Shown in pieces: positions 6,370 to 11,769 of a stretch of DNA of 11,769 bases; position 1 is the first letter of the stretch, and each line of letters opens with the position of its first letter. The translations under genes were made by a program, and so were the position numbers. Location: NCBI GenBank assembly GCA_002255025.1, contig NJEJ01000016.1:1-11769 (forward strand), read 5' to 3'. Below the pieces are notes generated by a model, which worked only from the letters and a program-made list of their open reading frames with translations, did no database searches and was not told the DNA's origin. This DNA comes from Candidatus Bathyarchaeota archaeon ex4484_135 (GTDB lineage Archaea; Thermoproteota; Bathyarchaeia; EX4484-135).

Positions 6370-7632
6370 ATGAGGAGGGCTACGCTGGCCCTCTTGTTCA
6401 TAGCTTGTGCCATCGCCAGCAGCTTCCTGACCTACATGGTGGTGAGCGGCTACTGGTACGAACTCGGCTACCAAGTGCCCGGGCTACCCTCGATAGCCAT
6501 AACGAAGGTCCGCTTCCCGCTTGATAACACGAGCTACTTCGAGCTGACCGTGCTCAACCCATCCTTCAGCCTGTCGGCCGTTAGGCTGGAGAACGTGTGT
6601 GTTATAACGCCTGAGGACGAGGTCCACGCAATAAAGGACGTGAGCCCGGGCCTGCCCAGGGAGCTAGATGCTGGCAAGTCCGTAAAGCTGAAGTGCATGT
6701 GGGATTGGGGCAACTACACGGGGGAAGAGCTCAGGATAATGGTCTTCATAGAGGAGGGCTCGGGAGCCTCCTTCTTGGCCAGGCCGCCGGCCGTCAAACT
6801 GATACTGAACGCCCTGTTCAACGCCTCAAGGCCCTTCTGGTTCCTCCTCAACGTAACCAACTCGCCCGGGAGCCCGACGACCGTCAACCTAACGGCCGTT
6901 GAGGTCGTGTTGGCAAACGGCACCAGAACGAGCGTCCGAACCGAGCCAGAGGTAAGCCCGGACAAGCCCTACGGCTTAGAGCCCAACTCGACTGTGACCC
7001 TGAACTGCACTTGGAACTGGCTGAGGTACAGGAACGAGACACTCACCATAGTGGCCAGGACCCTGCAGGGCTACAGAGCCTACCTCGGCCTTAGGACGCC
7101 GCCGCCCGTGGTGCTGAGGATAACGGAGGTGAACTTCATCCGGGGCGGAGGGTCCTGTTACTTCAACATAACGGTCCTTAACGATCCCTCGTCTCCGGCA
7201 CCCGCTAGGCTGTGCAACATAAGCATCGTGGTCAACAACACGCTCCTCGGGCCAGAGGACCTAAATGTAACGCCCCCGCTGAGCCCGCCCGTCTTAATCA
7301 AGCCGGGCGAGAGCAAAACGTTCATGTGCAACTGGAACTGGACGCCCTACGAGGGCTACCGGATGAACATAACTGTATCGAGCGTGCTGGGCTACACGGC
7401 TAACGCTACCGTCACAGTAATGGCAGGGGTCCAGAAACCGGCTTTGGGCCAGGCCACCCAGGGCCTAACGTGCCAGCTCAGCCAGCCTTCTCAGTTATGT
7501 ACTTCGCCATCCTCGATAGGCCCTCGATTATGCGTTCCTCTGGCTCAGATACGAAGGTCAGCCTTATGTGGTCTCTCCCACGCTCGCCGAAGTAGCCGCC
7601 CGGGATGGCCACGACGGAGACCTCTTTTATGA
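6370..7632 (+). CDS. secreted or membrane-anchored surface protein with three repeats
   Basis: The N-terminus MRRATLALLFIACAIASSFL is a signal peptide or membrane anchor. Three repeats of about 90-103 residues follow (about 41-131, 143-240, 248-350), each a beta-sandwich-like unit. Each unit has a shared signature near its end: LKCMWDWGNY (107-116), LNCTWNWLRY (211-220) and FMCNWNWTPY (318-327). The surface region has many N-x-S/T sequons, as expected of glycosylated archaeal envelope proteins. I do not recognise a named family; CARDB-like or similar adhesion folds are possible. The part after about residue 350 changes character: it loses sequons, becomes Arg- and Cys-rich and lies antisense to the aminotransferase gene for 155 bases. 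A frameshift between 7421 and 7465 would instead end the protein at a TAA at 7466-7468, 9 bases short of the aminotransferase stop. Confidence 0.7.
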   Translation: MRRATLALLFIACAIASSFLTYMVVSGYWYELGYQVPGLPSIAITKVRFPLDNTSYFELTVLNPSFSLSAVRLENVCVITPEDEVHAIKDVSPGLPRELDAGKSVKLKCMWDWGNYTGEELRIMVFIEEGSGASFLARPPAVKLILNALFNASRPFWFLLNVTNSPGSPTTVNLTAVEVVLANGTRTSVRTEPEVSPDKPYGLEPNSTVTLNCTWNWLRYRNETLTIVARTLQGYRAYLGLRTPPPVVLRITEVNFIRGGGSCYFNITVLNDPSSPAPARLCNISIVVNNTLLGPEDLNVTPPLSPPVLIKPGESKTFMCNWNWTPYEGYRMNITVSSVLGYTANATVTVMAGVQKPALGQATQGLTCQLSQPSQLCTSPSSIGPRLCVPLAQIRRSALCGLSHARRSSRPGWPRRRPLL

Positions 7633-8704
7633 GCTGGTTGCATAAGGTCTCATCGTCCATTTTCAGTCTCTCTAAGTAGGACTTCATGTTCACGAAATAG
7701 AAGAAGGAGCCCGCGGGCCTGACCGTCTTGGCCTCTGGCAGGAACTCGGCCAGGTATTTGCCCATCACGTCCCTGCGGGCCTTATAGGTCGGTATGACCG
7801 TCTCGCGTAGGTAGCGTTCCTTGACGCCGTCCTTGAAGAAAGCCATCATGGCCAGCTGGGCTGGCGTGCTGGGGCAGAGGCTGATGTACTGCTTTATCTT
7901 CTCCATGGCGTCTATGGCTTCCGCTGGCCCGTAGGCGTAGCCGAGCCTGAAGCCGGGTATAGAGGCCGTCTTGGAGAAGGTGCAGACCGTTATGGTGTTC
8001 TCCCAGGCCCCCGGCAGGCTGGCCGTGTAGGTGTGCTGGCCCTCGTAGATGATGTGCTTGTACGTCTCATCGGAGATTATCCAGAAGCCGTGGTCGCACG
8101 CTAGGTCGACTATGGCCTTCACACGCTCTTTCTCGATCACGCGGCCGGTCGGGTTATCAGGCGATAGCAGTATCATGGCCTTCGTACGGGGCCCTATGAG
8201 TTCCTTCAGGCGTTCTATATCTGGCTGGAAGCCTTCCTCCACGTAAACAGGCAATCCTACAGGCTTAGCACCACACAGCTTCACGGCCTCTATAAAGCCC
8301 AGGTAAGTCGGGTCCATGATGATGACCTCGTCGCCCGGGTCCACGACGGCCATGAGGGACAGGAAGATGCCCTCCGTGGCCCCCTCCGTTATTATCATCT
8401 CCTGGGCTGGGTCAGGCTCTATGCCTGCATAACGCTTAAGGTCCTGGCTTATGAGCTCCCTCAGCTCTAAGAAGCCCCTTGTGCCACCGTAAGAAGCCGA
8501 GAACTGAGGTTCTTCCCTCAGCTTCTCGATCAGGAACTCAATTACCTCCTTAGGCGGAGGAAGGCTTGGGGCACCCCCACCGAAGGATATGAGGTCCTTC
8601 TTCCCCCTGGCCTCTGCCAAGAGGGCTGCTACACGTCTCACGGGCGATTTCCTCACGAGCCCAAGCCTCGAGGATAGGCCCGGCAGGACGACCACCGCTC
8701 GCAT
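7478..8704 (-). CDS. PLP-dependent aminotransferase, class I/II (fold type I)
   Basis: This 408-residue protein is a complete class I/II aminotransferase, which transfers amino groups between amino acids and 2-oxo acids. Seen are the N-terminal ISFGGGAPSLPPP (39-51), the cofactor-phosphate loop EGATEGIF (107-114), Y134, SPDNPTG (181-187) with N184, SDETY (211-215) with D212, the PLP-binding lysine K245 in FSKTASIPGFRLGY (243-256), and HIRLTFVSEP (379-388) with the substrate-carboxylate R381. Length is standard. This branch includes aspartate, branched-chain/aromatic, kynurenine and 2-aminoadipate aminotransferases, and motifs alone do not separate them. The ATG at 8704 has GGAG only 3 bases upstream, so a GTG at 8695 is an alternative. 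The KaiC-like gene ends 93 bases upstream, close enough for co-transcription, although TATA-like sequences lie in the gap. Confidence 0.9.
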   Translation of the reverse strand: MRAVVVLPGLSSRLGLVRKSPVRRVAALLAEARGKKDLISFGGGAPSLPPPKEVIEFLIEKLREEPQFSASYGGTRGFLELRELISQDLKRYAGIEPDPAQEMIITEGATEGIFLSLMAVVDPGDEVIIMDPTYLGFIEAVKLCGAKPVGLPVYVEEGFQPDIERLKELIGPRTKAMILLSPDNPTGRVIEKERVKAIVDLACDHGFWIISDETYKHIIYEGQHTYTASLPGAWENTITVCTFSKTASIPGFRLGYAYGPAEAIDAMEKIKQYISLCPSTPAQLAMMAFFKDGVKERYLRETVIPTYKARRDVMGKYLAEFLPEAKTVRPAGSFFYFVNMKSYLERLKMDDETLCNQLIKEVSVVAIPGGYFGERGRDHIRLTFVSEPEERIIEGLSRMAKYITEKAG

Positions 8705-8742
8705 GGTCTCCGCTGGGCCTGAAATACCTTGCGTTTCCCCGA

Positions 8743-8748
8743 AGTAAG
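8743..8748 (-). promoter_or_regulatory. possible TATA box of the aminotransferase gene
   Basis: The minus strand reads CTCTTACTTC here. A start about 26 nt downstream (near 8720) would leave a 16-nt leader to the ATG at 8704. The gap also holds other AT-rich spots (GAATATAG near 8776, GATATACTT near 8793), so the choice is uncertain. Confidence 0.3.
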
Positions 8749-8797
8749 AGGCTACATCAGATATGCCCTTCCGGCTATATTCTAGTGCCTAAGTATA

Positions 8798-11353
8798 TCA
8801 GAGTTCAGCCTCACGCTCCTTGGACGCCCTGGCTATCCTCTCCATCACAACGGACGGGAGAGCCACGTCTTCCTTCGCTATCCTCGCTGGCCTGACAACC
8901 ATGCCACGTCCATCGATTATTATGACCTCGTGCATGGTCAGGCTGTGGGGAGTCTGACGCATCTTCTCCACGAGCATGAAGCGTCTTAAGACGCCGCCAC
9001 GCACGAACCTCCTGAACCTTATTATGCCGTCTGCTATGTGTTCTATGCCGAAGCCAAAGGCCTCGGAATTATGGCAGATCACGCCGCCGAGGCCAGCCAC
9101 GAAGTTCTCGGCATCCTCCACGGAGAGGTCGTAAACATAGGGCTTGTCATAAGGCACCTGTCTCACGGAACGCACCCTAAGGAACGCGAGATCACTTGAT
9201 AACAGGCTTCTCAGCCTCACTAGCCCCTTGGCTACCCTCCTCCCGTCCTCCGTCAGCTCGTAGGTAGCTGAGGCACCAGAGCTGGTCCTCCTGACCAAGC
9301 CGTAGGATATCAGCCTCTCTAACTCCCTCACGCACACACGGTGAGGTAGGCTTAGGCATGCTGCGAGTTCGCGAGTGCTTTTAGCACCATCTAGCAGGGA
9401 CATGAGCAAGTCAGCCCTCCTCCTGAGCTTCTCAGGCTTGAGCACCTTCTCCAACACCCTGTGCCTAGAGATCCTTATTTTGCCGAGGTGGGTGTAGGTC
9501 CCGCTTCTATACGCTGTGGGATTTAGCTTTCTCAGCAGCTCAACGACCTGGGCCTTGGGTATGCCGGTGAACCTGCTTGAGAGACCAGAGTCACTCACAG
9601 GCTTGCCCATAGCCCTTGCGATATCAGATAACGCCTTACGCCCCTCTCCGTAAGCGATGTTGAGGTCAAACCTCCTCTCACCGCTCGTAACTATCGTGGG
9701 AAAGACGCCGAGGCTGAGCAGTAGCAGCGACAAGGAGGCCGCTAGCTCTTTACTGGCAGTAGTATAGGTCAGCACCCTGCCTGGCCGGTAATAACCATCC
9801 CCTCTGAATAGGCCCACTAGGAACTGGCGTTGTAAGCTCGGTGAGGCTGAAAGCACCAGGTCGGGTATCGTCTTATTCCTCGCTCCCGTCCTCAAGCCGA
9901 GGACCAGCTCCATAGCGATCCTCAGTGTCTTGCTGTTCACGTCCACAACTAGCTTGTTCTCATGCTCGTATACCTTAGCGTCAATGCCAAAGAGCTCTCT
10001 CAGGCAGTTCACCAAGTCGGCCACGTAGTCTCCCTCGGACAAGTTGAACGTGAAGACCACCTTGTTCTCCTTCATGAAACCCTCGGCCGTGTAGTAGCCA
10101 AGCAAACGCATTAGCTTCTCGTTCACAGGCAAGCGGCCGTTTACAGGCAAGCGGCCGTTTATCGGATAGCTACCGACCACCACGCCATCCTTGGGCTTGG
10201 CTACTAAGGAGAATTTACAGCCCTTGAGGTCGCTCAGCCCTATTCCTGCCTCTAGCAGCACCTTAAGGGGGAACACACGCCTAGAACGCCAGTAATAACG
10301 CTGCGTGTCCCTGCCCACCGAGTATCTCTCCCTTATGAGGCTCAACAACCTCTCATGCCTTGCCACCTGCTCTGGCACATCATGAATGTATATGAGGTCG
10401 CGTAAGCGATCGTGCCTAGCCAGCTCGGCGAGTAGGTCTATGTCCTTGGCGTTCCACGTAATAGGCTCAGGAAGCCTAGCTGGTGCCAACACGAAATCGC
10501 CGAGCTTTAGATCACGGCCGGCCTTCGGCGTGGGCCTTAAGCCCTCCAGCACGTAAATGCTATGGTCAGGCGATATCTTCACGCTCCTGCCAGCCTCTAG
10601 CCTCACCTCGTATAGCGGCCCCCTGGCCCTCCTACGTACGACCCTAGCGATAGGCTTCCACACCACCTTGAGGCTCCCCGGGTCTAGGGCCAGGGTCTCT
10701 AGGCCGAGGCCGCTCACATCAATTGAGCCCTCCTCACCCTCCAAGAAGAACTTGTCCACGAATTCTCCTATCGGGAGGACCCTCACTCTGCCGCTCGCAT
10801 CTCTTATGGCCACGGGCTCGTCCCAGGCGACCGATGTGGTGATGGCGTATTGGCTGACGGCGAGGGTGGTGAAGCCCCACCTAGAGAGGACCTTCTTCAC
10901 GAAGTATGAGTATTTCCGTGCCATAGCTGGCTTGTCGAGCCAGAAGGCGGACATGGAATCTATTACCAGCCTGCCCCTGCCATGGCCGAGCTCCTTCTTG
11001 GCCTCTATGACCTTGTCCACCAGGGCCTCCACATCGAGGGACCTGAGGGACCAGCGGTCCTCCAGGCCCGTTAGAGCATCAATTATTATCAGTTTGCCCT
11101 TCTCCATAGCCTCTTCAAATTCGAAGCCGAATTGAGCAGCCTGCCTTATTATGCTCTCGCGGCTCTCCTCGGTCGTCACGTAGACGCACTTATCGCACTC
11201 CCTTATGCCCTGTGCTATGAAGTGGAGGCAGAATATGGTCTTCCCCGTGCCGGGCTCGCCTGTGACGGCCACCAAGAAGCCCTCGGGTATCCCGCCGGCT
11301 ATGAGCTTGTCCACCTCTGGTATGCCCGTCGAGAGCCTCCTGACCTCGGACAA
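8798..11353 (-). CDS. KaiC/RAD55-like RecA-superfamily ATPase interrupted by an intein
   Basis: The 851-residue precursor contains a single-domain KaiC-like ATPase split by an in-frame intein. The host protein is residues 1-173 plus 763-851, together 262 residues, the usual length. Host motifs are STGIPEVDKLIAGGIPEG (8-25), Walker A GEPGTGKT (32-39), the catalytic Glu pair in VTTEES (59-64), Walker B RLVIDSMSAFW (128-138) with D132, and the RecA-type sensor strand SQYAITT (167-173). After splicing, SQYAITT joins SEAFGFGIEH, a familiar conserved KaiC-family segment. The tail keeps VEKMRQTPHSLTMHEV (795-810). Such archaeal proteins are ATP-driven regulators or scaffolds, most with unknown partners. 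The start is a TTG at 11353, with GGGAG (11361-11365) 7 bases upstream. The neighbours do not reveal its role. The host and intein calls are strong; the cellular job is not. Confidence 0.93.
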   Translation of the reverse strand: MSEVRRLSTGIPEVDKLIAGGIPEGFLVAVTGEPGTGKTIFCLHFIAQGIRECDKCVYVTTEESRESIIRQAAQFGFEFEEAMEKGKLIIIDALTGLEDRWSLRSLDVEALVDKVIEAKKELGHGRGRLVIDSMSAFWLDKPAMARKYSYFVKKVLSRWGFTTLAVSQYAITTSVAWDEPVAIRDASGRVRVLPIGEFVDKFFLEGEEGSIDVSGLGLETLALDPGSLKVVWKPIARVVRRRARGPLYEVRLEAGRSVKISPDHSIYVLEGLRPTPKAGRDLKLGDFVLAPARLPEPITWNAKDIDLLAELARHDRLRDLIYIHDVPEQVARHERLLSLIRERYSVGRDTQRYYWRSRRVFPLKVLLEAGIGLSDLKGCKFSLVAKPKDGVVVGSYPINGRLPVNGRLPVNEKLMRLLGYYTAEGFMKENKVVFTFNLSEGDYVADLVNCLRELFGIDAKVYEHENKLVVDVNSKTLRIAMELVLGLRTGARNKTIPDLVLSASPSLQRQFLVGLFRGDGYYRPGRVLTYTTASKELAASLSLLLLSLGVFPTIVTSGERRFDLNIAYGEGRKALSDIARAMGKPVSDSGLSSRFTGIPKAQVVELLRKLNPTAYRSGTYTHLGKIRISRHRVLEKVLKPEKLRRRADLLMSLLDGAKSTRELAACLSLPHRVCVRELERLISYGLVRRTSSGASATYELTEDGRRVAKGLVRLRSLLSSDLAFLRVRSVRQVPYDKPYVYDLSVEDAENFVAGLGGVICHNSEAFGFGIEHIADGIIRFRRFVRGGVLRRFMLVEKMRQTPHSLTMHEVIIIDGRGMVVRPARIAKEDVALPSVVMERIARASKEREAEL
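9218..9433 (-). other. winged-helix-like DNA-binding segment inside the intein
   Basis: Residues about 641-712 of the precursor read as a helix-turn-helix plus wing: a basic start (EKLRRRADLL), the helix-turn-helix-like STRELAACLSLPHRVCVREL (659-678), then LISYGLVRR and a short wing ending in TYELTEDGRRVAKGLVRL. This is the layout of archaeal MarR/ArsR-like regulators, yet it lies between the endonuclease and the C-terminal splicing block. It probably helps DNA target recognition. The domain call rests on pattern and needs a structure model. Confidence 0.6.
10125..10160 (-). repeat. perfect 18-bp tandem duplication in the intein
   Basis: The unit ACAGGCAAGCGGCCGTTT occurs twice without a gap or mismatch (10125-10142 and 10143-10160). 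On the coding strand it encodes repeated six-residue units, NGRLPV-NGRLPV-NE (residues 399-412), just before the first endonuclease motif. It keeps the frame and lengthens the linker by six residues, so it looks like a recent slippage or duplication event. Confidence 0.85.
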
Positions 11354-11358
11354 TACCT

Positions 11359-11382
11359 GGCTCCCTTAAGGGCCTGGGAGCC
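11359..11382. promoter_or_regulatory. inverted repeat just upstream of the KaiC-like start
   Basis: GGCTCCC (11359-11365) and GGGAGCC (11376-11382) are perfect 7-base inverted arms around a 10-base loop. The palindrome CCCTTAAGGG (11363-11372) is nested within. Read on the coding strand, the arm nearest the start codon contains the GGGAG ribosome binding site. It may be a DNA operator or a hairpin that hides the ribosome binding site, depending on where transcription starts. Confidence 0.5.
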
Positions 11383-11387
11383 GTGAG

Positions 11388-11393
11388 TAATAA
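11388..11393 (-). promoter_or_regulatory. TATA box of the KaiC-like gene
   Basis: The minus strand reads GGTTATTACTC, with a TTATTA core. A start about 26 nt downstream falls near 11365, which would begin the leader at GGGAG with 12 nt before the TTG at 11353. Confidence 0.45.
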
Positions 11394-11421
11394 CCATAGC
11401 GTCCGGGTTCAAGCGGGCTTG

Positions 11422-11769
11422 TTAGGCTGAGCCCGTCATCTGCTCCCACATGGTCCTGAACGTCCAACGGGCTATGGAGCGTAGCTTCCTGACCTCCTCC
11501 GGCCTCACGTTCTTTATGACCACTTCCTTCACGACATCGTCTTCCTTCACCACGTTGAAGCTCACGACCTCGTCTGGGCTCAGCTTACCCGCGGCCACTA
11601 GGCTGGCATCACGGTCCTGCATGCCCTTCAGCTGGCGTATGAAGAACCTGAAGGGCCTTGAGGAAGCATGGAACTTCTTGTCCTCGGCCGGTACTATACG
11701 TACGTAATCCGGCCCCACGTACATGTTGGCCAACAGCTCGCCCTCGACCGTCGTGAGAGGTATGACGTT
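11422..11769 (-). CDS. unrecognised protein, N-terminus outside the window (partial)
   Basis: An open frame enters from the right edge and ends at a stop at 11422-11424, giving the last 115 residues. No start is needed inside the window: reading upstream from 11733 the frame stays open to the edge (visible start NVIPLTTVEGELLANMYVG). The segment is soluble, rich in charged residues and Val, with blocks GPDYVRIVPAEDKKFHASSR and NVRPEEVRKLRSIARWTF that look like a folded domain ending in amphipathic helices. I cannot assign a family. It lies 68 bases upstream of the KaiC-like gene on the same strand, but a TATA box in between suggests separate transcription. Confidence 0.65.
   Translation of the reverse strand, partial: NVIPLTTVEGELLANMYVGPDYVRIVPAEDKKFHASSRPFRFFIRQLKGMQDRDASLVAAGKLSPDEVVSFNVVKEDDVVKEVVIKNVRPEEVRKLRSIARWTFRTMWEQMTGSA

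Larger units (their letters stand above)
9068..10834 (-). mobile_element. intein with LAGLIDADG homing endonuclease in the KaiC-like gene
   Basis: The intein runs from S174 to N762 of the precursor (589 residues). Splicing parts are all visible: Ser at position 1 (SVAWDEPV), block B GRSVKISPDHSIYVLE (255-270) with H264, block F YDLSVEDAENFVAG (741-754), the ending GVICHN (757-762) with penultimate His and terminal Asn, and Ser763 as the +1 residue. The usual block F His is replaced by Glu (E749), a variation found in other archaeal inteins. The endonuclease motifs are LLGYYTAEG (417-425) with E424 and FLVGLFRGDG (511-520) with D519, so both acidic catalytic residues remain. A long Arg-rich segment (about 300-395) precedes the endonuclease, and a winged-helix-like stretch follows it. 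The frame is open throughout. Activity is inference. Confidence 0.93.

Noticed and set aside
8310..8330. TGATGATGA-like string resembling box C of a C/D guide RNA
   Set aside because: No matching box D (CTGA) pair with suitable spacing, and it lies inside the aminotransferase coding sequence.
10557..11135. Plus-strand open frame of 192 codons opposite the KaiC-like gene
   Set aside because: Ser/Thr/Arg-rich sequence without motifs, fully antisense to strongly supported host and intein coding.
1..11769. tRNA, rRNA, CRISPR array or transposase
   Set aside because: No tRNA-like arms with a GGTTCGA-type loop, no regularly spaced direct repeats and no transposase-like frame were seen on either strand.

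Overview
The window looks like chromosomal DNA of an archaeon, most likely a hyperthermophilic member of the Thermoproteota (Crenarchaeota). The sequence is fairly GC-rich, favours AGG for Arg and ATA for Ile, and has archaeal TATA boxes (CTTATA, TTTATA) about 25 nt before leaderless or short-leader starts. Several genes start with TTG or GTG. The gene families also fit an archaeon: an archaeal-type DUF89 phosphatase, an ACT-V4R protein, an Lrp/AsnC regulator, a KaiC-type ATPase with an intein, and an N-glycosylation-rich surface protein. The exact order cannot be fixed from this sequence alone.

Layout. The window opens with the tail of a plus-strand gene (1-62). A DUF89 metal-dependent phosphatase (130-1029) follows with its own promoter. 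Next is a compact plus-strand cluster: an apparently leaderless ACT-V4R sensor-like protein (1076-1894), a nitroreductase-family flavoprotein (1925-2440) and an HD-domain hydrolase (2437-3234). A minus-strand pair converges on it: an Lrp/AsnC regulator (3926-4369) and, 8 nt downstream, a protein of unknown function (3192-3917). The regulator is divergent from a glutamine synthetase gene (4504-5805), and the 134-bp space between them holds both promoters and three inverted repeats. A QueT-type membrane transporter (5780-6295, minus) and a three-repeat surface protein (6370-7632, plus) diverge from a small shared promoter region. On the minus strand, a PLP aminotransferase (7478-8704) lies downstream of a KaiC/RAD55-like ATPase (8798-11353). 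The ATPase gene is interrupted by a large intein of about 589 residues, encoded at 9068-10834. The window ends inside an unrecognised minus-strand gene (11422-11769).

How the genes may work together. The Lrp regulator, its co-transcribed unknown partner and the divergent glutamine synthetase look like a nitrogen or amino-acid response unit. The ACT-V4R, nitroreductase and HD genes look like a co-expressed cluster with an unknown small-molecule ligand. The most striking element is the intein. It keeps its splicing residues, carries a two-motif LAGLIDADG endonuclease with both acidic residues, and also contains an extra winged-helix-like segment. All three convergent gene pairs overlap at their 3' ends. 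The largest overlap, between the surface protein and the aminotransferase, may reflect a frameshift. There is no stretch over 300 bases without a gene. I saw no tRNA, rRNA, CRISPR array or transposase.
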